Origin: Diabrotica undecimpunctata
Taxonomy: Eukaryota; Arthropoda; Insecta; Coleoptera; Chrysomelidae
Assembly (NCBI RefSeq): GCF_040954645.1
Contig: NC_092811.1
Location: 87,969,199-88,033,198 of the forward strand
Reading direction: 5' to 3'
Length of the DNA stretch: 64,000 nucleotides
This document shows positions 38,118 to 48,189 of this stretch, piece after piece (within the stretch, counting starts at the first letter, position 1; every line of letters begins with the position of its first letter). The notes beneath the pieces are model-generated. The model was not told the origin of the DNA and ran no database searches. It saw nothing but the letters and a program-made list of their open reading frames with translations. A program made the position numbers and the translations under genes.

Positions 38118-38410
38118 CAAAGAAATCAAGCAAGAGCTGCATGACGTTCAAGAACATAATGTTCTTACTAGGTGGTGCGACAGGGAAAAGCTCTCTATCA
38201 ATGTTAGTAAAATAGTCGCAGTCCATTTTACAAGGAGACGGAACCTAGATAGCATCGGGGTGCTCTCTCTACACGGAGAATCTTCTAAGAGACGAATGAG
38301 CTCAAATATCTAGGAGTAATACTAGAAGCGGCTTATATGGAACGCCTTTTTTGGTAAAAATAACCAACAAAGCAAATCTGGATAATAAATGGATGTTTAC
38401 GTAACTATGG
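38118..38410 (+). pseudogene. R1-like LINE reverse transcriptase fragment
   Basis: The + frame reads HNVLTRWCDREKLSINVSKI, VAVHFTRRRNLDSIGVLSLH, then, after a shift, a YLGV-like and WNAFFGKNN segment. The WC---LS-N--K---V-FTRRR pattern is characteristic of the R1/R1-like thumb region. Only about 90 codons remain. Confidence 0.65.
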
Positions 38411-38954
38411 AGCCATTGTTCGTGACTACTTGTCATCTTATTCATACCTTTATCTTTATCTTCCATAGCATGGCTCTTGTAGAGGTCGACATTTCTTGTG
38501 TACCTAGAAAGATCAACGATGTTCTTTAATACCTTATTTCGTAATCTCTAGATGAAATGGATATTACTTTAAATCACAGCTCGAGAGTTAGCAACTATAC
38601 GTCCATAGTAGTCTCAGTATTTGTTTGTATAACAACTTTTGATCATGTATGGACAATGCTAAATTTCTTCCCATCATCCATTTTTTTAATACCCAAGTTT
38701 TTTGCGGAATATTAATATATTTGGACTTCATTTACTCTAATTAAACTGTTTTGGATTTTTTTTTGTAAAATTACCTTGAACTTATTTAGATTCATTTAGT
38801 TGGAATTTCTCATCTAATTTTTCGGATTTTTTTGCCGTTACTGATAACTCAATTCTGTCTTCAAGGTTTGATCTATAACTTTTCCAGTTTGTTAGTTTAA
38901 TTGTTAGTATTTGATTATACTCCTTTCTAATGATAATCTCGCTTACAGTAAGTA

Positions 38955-41427
38955 AGGTAAGTGAGCTAAATATTGCCATGCTAAGACTTATTATTTTTTA
39001 TTAAATACAAATATATTTGAAATAACCTGTAAATTTATTAAACAAGTAACAAACATGTTTATAGTCTAATTTCTAAACAATTATAAAATAAAACAATCAA
39101 AAAAATGTATATTCTTCTTTTTTTTTTTAAAACAATTACCAACTGGCAATATTTGGAACCTACACCCTTAGTATTGCCACAGTACTGGCAATAAAAGGAA
39201 CAGGTATTTTGTTAATAAAAATAAGTAATAATATTAAACCTTAACATTTAAAAAACTAATGTGAGACCTTTACTATTTTTGAGAACAATTGGGGCATATG
39301 AATTTATCCTTATCATGTTTAGTAAGACCCACACAGTCTTCATGTACGTATTGGCCACATGCAAGACATAATCTCATGTCAGCCTGGCGGTCTTCATTAC
39401 ATACATGAAAGAACCATGATTCACTACTTTTTAAATTCTTATTTATTTTCTTTTATTTATTTTCTTTGTTTAGATTGTCTTGTTCTTTTTGATGTTTGTT
39501 TATTTTCTTTTCTTCCTGTTCTTTGTTTTTGTCTTTTGATTTTTCTTGTTGTTTGGAAAGTTCTTTGTTACTTTTACCTTTGGGTGGTTTTTTTATTGCT
39601 GTGGAAAATAAATCCTTCGGCGAAATTAGTAAGCCCATACCTTTAAGAGAAGTGTCTGGTTCTGGAACTTTTTCGGGAGTGAATGGTACCTTATTTTCAT
39701 CTTTGCTGTTTATATTATCAGATGTACTATCATGAACACTGAAATCTGATTCAGAATGAGACAACTCGCTATATAAACGAAGACGTTTTGTTAATTTTTT
39801 TTATTACTTATTCCACTTGTGTAGGGACCGTTTTCATCAACTGTAGTAGTTGATGGCTTATTTACGTTCTTATCGTCGACGTGTATTGGTTCTAACACAT
39901 TTTCTTCAATATGCGTTATAAGACTGGGTGCAAATGCTGATTCAGGTATGATGTCTGGGTTAAAAGAAAATACTCCAGTTGCTTTGAGTCTAGAGATGAT
40001 GTTAGCTAGTGTCATCGCTTTTAACCAAAATTTACTAAACATTTCACCAAATCGCATTTTGGTTAAATTTTTCCCAGGTTGAGTTATCAAAAAATTTAAA
40101 ATCTCCTGATCCCAAAAAGACATAACTTTTGAAGAGTGCTTTATCCATAGGCTGCAGCTCATGAGTGGTGATACTTGGAAGACAAAATAAAGTAACACCA
40201 TAATTTTCTGCAGCTTCAACAATACTTATGTCCAGATGCGATTTTTCACCATCGAATATCAGGAGTGTTGGTCCGGTATTCTTATACTTTGCAAAATGTC
40301 CTAGCCATGAAATAAACGCCTCATTTGTCATGCTCCCTTTCTGTGTCATCATTAAAGTTGATCCTGGTGGTAGATGATCATTCCATTCAGGCTTCAATCT
40401 CTTCCCTTTGAAAAGAATGAACGGTGGGATGGCTTGCCCCAGAGCATTTTCACAACCCACAATATTAACATTTTCACCGTGTTCAGGCGCTGTCAAGTGG
40501 ATATGTTTAGCACCTTTCTTGGCCAATACGGTTTGCTGTTTATGGATCGTTAGACGGCAACCTTTCTCGTCCATATTGTACACGTTTCCAGGTTTATCAA
40601 ACAATTTCAGTTTAATGAATACTTCCTCCAATTTCTTAAAATAATCCTTTACAATAAATGGATTCATTTTCTGTGCTCTTGCTGGATTCATTTGCTGAGC
40701 CTTCCTTCTAGCCACATCGCGATGTCTTGCAAAGAATAATTTCAGCCATTTCCTTCCTGCTAATTTAGATGTATCAGAAAAAGGATAGGAATGTTCATTA
40801 TCATCGCATACGAAAATACACTTCTTCTTACTATTTTACTAGTTATTGGCATGCTCACCTCTGCTAGTTTATGAATTCTGCGAACTAGGTCTTTTTCTTG
40901 TTCAAAACTTAAAACAGTTTTCCTTCCAAGGCGTTCAACTGAATTTTGGCTGCGATAATGTAGTCCAAGTGTTGTTGGAGGTATTTCATATAGTAATGAA
41001 GCTTAGCTTATACTGCTTCCAGCTCTTATTGCTTCTAACGCTGCAACGAGATTCGCTTCAGACCACAGGGCTCTCTTTCTATTCGGCATTCTGTTGAAAA
41101 GAAAGTTTTTATAAATAAAAAGTAAATTTTCATGTTAGGTTCCAAATATTGCCATGGCAATATTAGGAACTATCTCATGTGGCAATATTAGGATCATTAC
41201 TACTGCGGAACAAAAATGGCGATTTATGTTTTATTCTCTTTTATATTAATTTCACGCTGCTTTGCCGTGAACACCAATACTAACTGGTTCCACCTATAAC
41301 GTTTTTAGAGTGGTTGTTTTAATTCGATATTTGAGCTTACATGACCATCTGTGATTCAAGGGACAAAATAATAAATTTATGGGGAGTGGCAATATTAGGA
41401 GCATGGCAATATTTGGTGCACTTACCT
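38955..41427 (-). mobile_element. pogo-type DNA transposon, complete, with TA duplication
   Basis: The left end AGGTAAGTG (38955) and right end CACTTACCT (41427) are inverted and followed inward by matching ATATTGCCATGCT blocks. TA dinucleotides flank both (38953-38954 and 41428-41429). The motif GGCAATATTNGG recurs at both subterminal regions: 38970, 39144 and 39172 on the left; 41150, 41180, 41388 and 41404 on the right, in both orientations. This suggests clustered transposase-binding sites. The transposase occupies most of the middle. Confidence 0.85.
39273..41089 (-). pseudogene. pogo/Tigger-type transposase with C-terminal PHD-like finger, broken
   Basis: The ATG at 41089 opens MPNRKRALWSEANLVAALEA, the pipsqueak/CENP-B-type helix-turn-helix, then a stop after about 27 codons. 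Further frames give a second DNA-binding part (LGLHYRSQNSVERLGRKTV). The DDE_1 domain (40044-40715) has VYNMDEKGC (first Asp), TLLIFDGEKSHLDIS (second Asp, usually DGH) and HELQPMDKALFKSYVF (third Asp). A frameshift near 40120 continues as LNFLITQPGKNLTKMRFGEM and a Lys/Gln-rich tail (39453-39764). The last 50 residues, 39273-39420, form a Cys/His finger: FHVCNEDRQADMRLCLACGQ, YVHEDCVGL, FICPNCSQK. Inactive. Confidence 0.82.
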
Positions 41428-41429
41428 TA

Positions 41430-42069
41430 TTATGGATGAATAATATGAATTCATATCCTAATCATCATTAGTATCTATAAAATTGGATTAAATACTTTAA
41501 TAACAAAGAAATTAATTAAATTCGCCAATTTTTTCCTATCTGTTGGCCACTAAGTCGGTCTACATTGCTATACATGACTCTTCTTTTATAGCTGCCGGCA
41601 ACTCTTTTCCTTTATTTGTTAATTATGATCCCCAGTGAGTGTGCTTTGCATTAAAATCATCTCCAATGATATATTTTTTTTTTAATAAAATAGTATAATA
41701 TAAATATATTTAAGTAAATATTAATAATACAACGCATTGTATTATTCAAATTGACCTGCAGTCGCATAATTGTACTAAGTGTGTCAGCTGTTATATTTTA
41801 ACTTTTACAAAATTTATAAATAAACGGCTAGCGATCGCAATAAATATCTAGTACTGTAGTTTTCATGGCTGCAGAAAACGTTCCTAGACTAATATCAATT
41901 TTCAATTATTTTAGTATTTTCAGTTTTAAGTAAAGTTTTACAACAATCTCTGTTTTCCAGTATACCAAGGTCGAATATTTTCTTATATCGCAGTTATATA
42001 TAATATTAATAGTTTACGTTCATTGATAAGAGATTTGAGTTTTTGCTGATTTCTTGTCTTTTATTGCAG
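41430..42069. other. Intron sequence before ankyrin exon, no feature seen
   Basis: AT-rich, without open frames of note. It ends with the polypyrimidine tract and acceptor of the exon at 42070. Confidence 0.4.
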
Positions 42070-42366
42070 AACGGCTTAAATGCTCTTCATCTCGCTTCAA
42101 AAGACGGTCACGTAACCATAGTCGAAGAGCTCCTCAAGCGAGGTGCTGTCGTCGATGCTGCCACTAAAAAAGGTAACACCGCTCTACATATAGCTTCTTT
42201 GGCTGGTCAAGAGGAAGTCGTCAAGCTCCTAGTTCAACATGGCGCTTCCGTCAATGTACAAAGTCAAAATGGCTTTACACCGTTGTATATGGCTGCCCAA
42301 GAGAACCACGATAACGTCGTCAAATACTTACTGGCCAACGGCGCGAATCAAAGTCTATCTACAGAG
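42070..42366 (+). CDS. Ank: Ankyrin exon: three complete ANK repeats
   Basis: This exon has exactly 99 codons, that is three 33-residue ANK repeats, between a ttattgcag acceptor and a gtattt donor, phase 0. Each repeat shows the family consensus: [29 protein letters not shown] and [15 protein letters not shown], each followed by the -VV--LL--GA- helix pair. The last residues, GANQSLSTE, run directly into DGFTPLAVA of the next exon. The preceding intron is about 25.2 kb and almost wholly transposon-derived. Spacing and consensus are intact, so the protein is under selection. Confidence 0.97.
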
Positions 42367-42749
42367 GTATTTAATAATAAATACATACTATTATCAGTAA
42401 TATTTTATAATAACGTGAAAGATATATGACAGTATGTTTTTCATTTTATATTCTGTTTACTTCAGATTGTTTCGTAGATATGTTCTTACAAAAATAAAGA
42501 ATCATATATTATATAATAACTTAACAAATAATATATTTCGTACAAAAATGATCAATAATGAAGTTTTTAAAATTTTTTTAACTAAATTAAATTTTAAATA
42601 TACAAACAAGAAAGTTGTTAGCGCGTCTTCCATGTTTCTGTATGCTTACAAATATATTGTATGAATCAATCAAATTACATATTTTTGTATTTGAAGGGAT
42701 ACATATAAATATGAGAAACAAAAAAAAAAGATAATAGACCATAACAGAA

Positions 42750-43391
42750 ATGAATACAAAAAAAATAATATTAACGCAAGGAAAACATAATAAAAGATCA
42801 ATTGCGGCAAGAGTCACATATCACTCGTATCAAGACTTATCTGAAAATGTATATAAATATATATACCTATACTCCTATCTCTCGGATACTCCTATCAACA
42901 AATATTTTTCATTACCATATTTCAGAGATATCACTCCGGGGTTAACAAGGATTCTGAAAAGTGTTGAAAATAGCTTTGTTAATAATAATAACAACATTAA
43001 ACTTAATGTGGCTTGTAGATCAGCCCTAACAATTAATAATCTTTATTCTAAGATAAAAGATAAGACTCCCATAGATAGGCTTAGTAACATTGTCTACAAC
43101 ATTCCATGTCTCTCTTGCAACAATTCCTACATCGGTCAAACATCTCAATTATTGAAATCACGTATTACACTGCACAAAAGTGATTCTCGACTTCACCCTG
43201 ACCGTTGTGCATTAGCCAAACATGTCCATTCCACTGGTCATCTCATGGACTATACGAACACTACAATTCTCCACCGTGAGAACAATAAATCTAAAAGAGA
43301 GTTCATTGAAATGTCTTATATTTTCCTTAACGATTTCTCCATTAATGTTAAGAGTGACATTAAGAATCTAAGCGATATACAGTGTAGGTAA
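42750..43391 (+). pseudogene. Penelope-like element: C-terminal RT linker and GIY-YIG endonuclease
   Basis: Penelope-like elements encode a reverse transcriptase fused to a GIY-YIG nuclease that nicks the target. This 213-codon frame holds the region after the RT (PINKYFSLPYFRDITPGLTR), then the nuclease: LSNIVYNIPCLSCNNSYIGQ, TSQLLKSRITLHKSD, CALAKHVHSTGHLMDY, then the catalytic-helix Glu region SKREFIEMSYIFLND and SDIKNLSDIQCR at the end. The GIY position reads VYN and YIG is intact. The RT core is missing, so the copy is 5'-truncated. The end of the frame is part of a 34-bp inverted repeat (see 43376). Confidence 0.82.
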
Positions 43392-43644
43392 AACTTTATG
43401 GTCGGTATGTATCCTACGTGAGATGGAGTGAGAAACACCTATTTAAAAAGAGAGAGGTATATTACGTCAGCCCATTATATCGTCGAAATAGCATTAGTGG
43501 AACTAAGAAAAGAGGAGAAGTTCAACGTTGCCAAACTTATTGGTTTTATTTGACCTGTTGTCTTTTTAGCATTTTAACATTCTAAGATAATCAAATTAGG
43601 GCGAATTGATTTAAATAACAGCTCACTGTTTTTTATTTTAAATT

Positions 43645-43815
43645 TGCCACAATTTTTCTTTTCAATAAGTTTAATTTAACATTTTAATTTGCACTTCGGA
43701 AATCGTTTTATGTAAATAAAATTTATTAATGTTTCGTATTTTAAGTACGATTTCCGAATTGGAAATCTAAACATCAAAATAAGCTTATTTTAAAGTCACG
43801 TTGTGCCTTATTCGC
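43645..43815. mobile_element. Short foldback MITE related to 30299-33255
   Basis: Arms 43645-43707 and 43751-43815 are imperfect inverted repeats. They share CACTTCGGAAATCG, a GCCACAATTT-like tip and a TAATAAATT-type centre with the larger foldback. Confidence 0.55.
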
Positions 43816-43956
43816 AATAAAAATAATAAATTGAAATATCAATCCACAATAAAAAACCTTCATACGAATTTATTTGGCAACGTCTCATGTCGCGTAGTCA
43901 AAGCACCGAATCAAAGTAGAACACAGGTAAGGAATGAGTAGAGGTGGGCATTCTTT

Positions 43957-44249
43957 TTTTTTTCGAATCCTGAGAAAACTAATAAATATTTTTGAAAAAT
44001 TTAAACGCAGAATGAAAGAATACATTATTACCGAGGGCCGAAAGTCTCTGAAAACTTCTATAATGTTTATTTTAATAAGTTACAGGGGCGAAAAAAAAAA
44101 ATTAGTGTGATTTTGAATTTTAAGTATCTCATTCAAAAAAACTTTTTGTTTATTTCGGCCCTCGGCAATAATGTGTTTCTCGGCAACCTTTCATTCTGCG
44201 TTTAAATTTTTCAAAAATATTTGTTAGTTTTCTCAGGATTCGAAAAAAA
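43957..44249. mobile_element. MITE with about 90-bp inverted repeats
   Basis: Arms 43957-44046 and 44153-44249 are near-perfect inverted repeats (tip TTTTCGAATCCTGAGAAAAC, inner part CCGAGGGCCGAAA). There is no coding capacity. It interrupts the left end of the hAT element. Confidence 0.75.
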
Positions 44250-44595
44250 TGAATACATTTAAAAAGCATTGGCCTGAAATTTTGCGCCTACGCTCTTAAC
44301 GCAACTAAACCGATTTTCGTAAACAATAACTATGATTGTTTAACAGTAGTTTTAAGTAAGAGAGTACCTACATAAACAAACATAATGGCTATTATCGTTT
44401 ATGTGTATATTTATTGAAGTGAAAGAAACTAATCAAGGATATATTTATTATAACTTGAAAAATAAACTAAACAATACAAATAGTAAATCGTACTTACATT
44501 TACATTACACGTTATTATTAAATCGCGAATCGTCTAAATTGACATTTAAAAACGTAAATTTTTCTACTTTACTTCTTGTTAACCGTGTTCTTCTT

Positions 44596-45628
44596 TTATT
44601 TCAAATTAAAATCAGATTTTGAACATGTGTTCACATTTACAATACTTTTTGCTAAACCCGATATTAGTAATTGTACTACGTCGGATACTATGGATGTAAG
44701 GTTACCGTTTGCTAAAATTTTATTGCAAGATTCTTGAAGGCAGCGTACCATAACAATCACTGAACTACCCTTCAAGTATTTTTGGCCACTCATTGTACTT
44801 GTTATTTCTTAAGGCCGTAAAATTTGGGAAAATTGAAAACAAATAATCTTCATTATTTAGTCTTCATTATTTAGATTTGGTCCAAGTCTAAGTCTGTATT
44901 AACTAATACAAAAGTGGAACGGATTGCCTCTTCTAACTCGGTCATTCTTTTTAACATGTAATAGGTGAAGTTCTACCTAGTTTCCACGTCTTGGATTGGC
45001 CGTTTGGAAAATTTGTTATATTGTAATTGATACTTTAAAAGCCTTTCAAAAGATAAGGTACTTTTTTTGAAATGTGTTTTTTTAGAAACTGAAATTCAAA
45101 AGCGATCTTTTCTGAATTATGGTTTCCAGAAAAATGGCAGCAGCCTAATAAAATCGTTTTAAATTTTAAATTTTCGGTTAAATATTGTCCTGTTAATGCG
45201 ATGTAACTCAGTTACTCCATATGTCCAAAGGTCAGTAGTAATACAGATATTTTCTACTTCTTTAACAACTTGTGATCTAATAATTTGCTTAGTTTTGGTA
45301 TAACATTCCTGAAGTAATGAGCCTGGCGTAATGAACGAGTTTTTCTTGTTGGTGGTTTATATCCAGGAATCCACCCTGCAAACTTTTTAAAAGCTCGTTC
45401 TTCAACTATGGAAAACGGATGAAACAAGTCTTTGCATAGGTTTATAAAATCCATATCTATTTGTTTCTTTTGTTCTAAACTAATATTTTTATTAATGGAA
45501 GTATCCATCACCTTTTGACGCTTGGGTCGCGGTGGCAGTATGTCAGTACTTGTAGTAGAAGTAGTCGAAACGGACAGAAATGCGTCAGGAGAAGTTTCAA
45601 TCATTGCAATATTCAGAACGTGGACCAT
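44596..45628 (-). pseudogene. hAT transposase, N-terminal to C-terminal parts, broken
   Basis: The piece at 45254-45628 gives ILPPRPKRQKVMDTSINK, LEQKKQIDMDFINLCKDLFH and PFSIVEERAFKKFAGWIPGY, typical of ZBED/hAT transposases upstream of the catalytic core. Between 44800 and 45250 degraded frames contain TDLWTYGV-like and RWNSTYYMLKRM-like segments. The piece at 44596-44793 gives SGQKYLKGSSVIVMVRCLQE, NGNLTSIVSDVVQLLISGLA and a C-terminal stub. Frameshifts separate them. The N-terminal BED finger is not visible. Confidence 0.7.
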
Positions 45629-45840
45629 GAAAGCTGCATCTTCTACAAATGCGCATTTTTTGAAAATAAAATATTATTCTTATACTAGGTCAATAATTTT
45701 GACTAAGAAAAATAATTCATAATTGAATATTTACAATAAATAAATCCTTTGACGAACTATCAATAAAGATTTGAAATCGAAAATGCAGATCAATCGTAAA
45801 TCGAAACTCATTCATTAATCAGAATACCTAGTTATAAAAA

Positions 45841-46260
45841 ACAAAGGAAAGAGTTAAGAAGCTGGTTACTTCTATAAAAAAAGAAAAAGAAGATTGTACT
45901 AGTGAAAATCAACCAGTACAAGAAAAAGAAACTGATAAAGATGACTTAAGTCCATGGTGTATTTTGATGAATTTATTAGACATGACTCATCTAAACATAC
46001 ACCTGTATCTAGAGATATAAAAGAAGTCGACATGTATTTGTCTGATGATATTACCCACAAAAAATTTCGAACGGTGATTGGAACTGTCCATTACAGTGGT
46101 GGAAAAACCATCGCCATGTATATCCTAACTTAACCACTATATTCATAAAATATTGTAGTATTGTAACAAAATCTGTTCATTGTGAACACATGTTCAAAAT
46201 CTGGTTTAATTTTAAACAAAAGAAGAAACAACAAGAAAAGTGGAAAAACGTATGTTTTTA
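45841..46260 (+). pseudogene. hAT transposase C-terminal part, inverted second copy
   Basis: Frames on + give FDEFIRHDSSKHTPVSRDIK, EVDMYLSDDITH, then, shifted by one base, DWNCPLQWWKNHRHVYPNL and the SVHCEHMFKIWFNFKQ end. WW-----YP-L is the hAT dimerisation-region hallmark. This half points away from the - strand copy to its left. Confidence 0.7.
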
Positions 46261-46522
46261 AATGTCAATTTAGACGATTCGCGATTTAATAATGTGTCAT
46301 GTAAATGTAAGTACTATTTGTATTGTTTAATTTATTTTTTAAGTTATAATAAATATATCCTTCGTTAGTTTCTTTCAATATAATAGCCAATATGTTTTTT
46401 GTGTACTAGTTAATTTGAAACTACTGATAAACAATCAACTAGTTACAGTTTACGAAAAACGGTTCCGATAAAAATGTCAACGACCCACCTCTAGTTTCTT
46501 AGGATCGGAACCAGAGATCTCA

Positions 46523-46567
46523 GATCGGAACTAATCGGAACTAATCGAAACTAATCGGAACTAATCG
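46523..46567. repeat. Minisatellite, about 4.5 copies of ATCGGAACTA
   Basis: A 10-base unit repeated in tandem with one G-to-A variant. It lies just outside the right end of the hAT element. Confidence 0.85.
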
Positions 46568-46731
46568 TCTTACTATTGGGCAATGGGCAGCAATAAGAAA
46601 TATGCAGGGGAGACCAAGGGGAAATATGATTGTTATCTTTGTCTGTTCGCTGAAAATATGATTTTATATCTAAGTTAGATATCCTGTTAAATTTTACCAT
46701 ACCGACCATAAAGTTTTACCTACACTGTATA

Positions 46732-47367
46732 CCACTTCTTACTTAAATCAGATACCAAGAACAATACAACATCACAGATAACTAACTTGACTGATATATC
46801 CATTAACAACTAACCTACCTTTATAATTAATTTTCATTAACAAAAAAAGATAACTTTCCCTTTCTTTTCTTAGATACATCTCAATAAGATATAATAATAC
46901 ATGAACAATAGAATATAATTAAATAAAGAAAATCAAAATAATATTTCCCTATACTGGGATTTAATTTCATTCGTTTTTACCAATGAACCTTAACGACATA
47001 AAGATTCATAAGAACTACTGAATTTGTCAGCGCTTGCGTTCTGGCTAAAACAGAACCTCACTTTTAAACTTTCTAAAAATCAAAAATTTAGTTATTGCCG
47101 ACAATTCAAAGAATTGCCTCCTTTTAAATGTAGTTACATTGGGTTTTTCAATTAACCTTGGGTAAACCTTTGCGTGTTAAGTTCAAAGCTACCATACATT
47201 TCAAACCTTAAAAAAAAACCTTTTTTGCACATAGTAACAAAAAACACCACTATGTTACTAGCAAAGTTTTTTAATATTCTAACTCTACAATTCTAAGTTA
47301 CGGTAAGATCAATAATGTTTTAATAGATAATATATGGTAGCTAATTATAATTTATTCCCTTTCAGCC
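46732..47367. other. Putative Penelope-like terminal region, non-coding
   Basis: No coding frame. It runs from the right copy of the 34-bp inverted repeat to the hammerhead-like core at 47368, so it may be the terminal repeat of a Penelope-like element. That is inference from position. Confidence 0.35.
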
Positions 47368-47400
47368 CTGAAGAAGCCAAATTAATTCTCTTTGGCGAAA
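47368..47400 (+). ncRNA. Hammerhead-ribozyme-like core with perfect 6-bp stem II
   Basis: CTGAAGA at 47368-47374, one A, then GCCAAA (47376-47381) pairing perfectly with TTTGGC (47391-47396) across a 9-base loop, then GAAA (47397-47400). This is the CUGANGA, stem II, GAAA order of a hammerhead core. It lies about 80 bp before an (AT)n tract and about 190 bp before a Penelope-like coding fragment. Helices I and III were not verified. Confidence 0.6.
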
Positions 47401-47475
47401 ACGTTCGGCGAAACAATTGATACTCATTAGAGTCTTTCTTACAGATTTCCCCAATATTTAAGAGTTTACTATATA

Positions 47476-47478
<3 letters not shown>

Positions 47479-47547
<69 letters not shown>
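47479..47547. repeat. (AT)n microsatellite
   Basis: AT run of about 69 bp directly between the hammerhead-like region and the Penelope-like fragment. Confidence 0.95.
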
Positions 47548-47551
<4 letters not shown>

Positions 47552-47559
47552 TAACCATA

Positions 47560-47956
47560 TCAACAAATATTTTAGCCAAACATAACATAACAGTAGCTCA
47601 CAAAGGAAACAACCTTTTAAATAAATATTTCCCTAAATTAAAAAAACAAACTCCAAAACTCAAAAAATTACATGCCATGTATTAACTGTAAAGATGTCTA
47701 TATTCGACAAACCACTCAACTGCTTCAATCCAGAATTCGTTCTCACAAATATAACAAAAACATCACTGCGCTCACAAAACATAAAAATGAGAAGAAGCAT
47801 AAATTTGACTTCGGAAACATCAAAATTTTAAAAACCGAACAAAACAAAAAGAAGAGGGAGATATACGAATCAATAGAAATAAATAGAAATACCAATGCAT
47901 TCAATGACAAAAAAGATAGACAGAATCTTAATAAAATATATTTTAATTTGATTTAA
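47560..47956 (+). pseudogene. Penelope-like element GIY-YIG endonuclease fragment
   Basis: From about 47590 the frame gives VAHKGNNLLNKYFPKLKKQT, a stop or shift near 47680, then PCINCKDVYIRQTTQLLQSR, IRSHKYNKNITALTKHKNEK, KHKFDFGNIKIL and KKREIYESIEINRNTNAF. The YIG motif reads YIR, losing the conserved Gly, so the nuclease would be dead even without truncation. The stop codon is at 47956. RT is missing. Confidence 0.78.
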
Positions 47957-48189
47957 CCCTATATGAAACACGTGAAACAAAAAATTCCATTATAGCACAC
48001 GTTAGGACTGAGAGGCCTATGGGTAACAAGTTTTAATTAGCAATTATGCAGCAACACAACTAGTAATTTAATATTATAAAATATCAGAAATACATCACTA
48101 CATTAAATATTACTTATTACAGTGGGTTTATACTGGAAACTTAAATGCTAAAATCACAAGTTTTCGATGGAATTAGGAAGTCAGAGGTT
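47957..48189. other. Short unassigned spacer
   Basis: Probably the 3' UTR of the Penelope-like fragment and the left flank of the next piggyBac. No boundary was identified. Confidence 0.3.

Larger units (their letters stand above)
43937..46493. mobile_element. hAT element with long inverted internal duplication
   Basis: The ends are TAGAGGTGGGCA (43937) and its complement-like CCCACCTCTA (46493), a typical hAT terminus. Inside lies an inverted repeat of about 300 bp: 44300-44650 on the left, 46185-46470 on the right. Both arms carry the same transposase C-terminus in opposite directions, away from the centre. A separate MITE (43957-44249) sits just inside the left end. I found no matching 8-bp duplication outside the ends, so later rearrangement is possible. 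Confidence 0.65.
43376..46731. repeat. 34-bp inverted repeat pair bracketing the hAT region
   Basis: Bases 43376-43408 (TATACAGTGTAGGTAAAACT, then TTATGGTCGGTATG) recur as reverse complement at 46699-46731. The left copy includes the stop codon of the Penelope-like frame. The hAT element and two MITEs lie between. It may be two inverted pieces of one Penelope-like family. Confidence 0.6.

Noticed and set aside
39359..39735. Hydrophobic + strand frames resembling membrane proteins
   Set aside because: They are antisense of the Lys/Gln-rich tail of the pogo transposase.
42434..42817. Short AT-rich frames after the ankyrin exon
   Set aside because: Ile/Tyr/Phe/Asn-rich composition typical of AT-rich non-coding DNA, without domain evidence.
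46523..46567. Possible CRISPR-like regular repeat
   Set aside because: The units are directly adjacent without spacers and the genome is eukaryotic, so it is a minisatellite.
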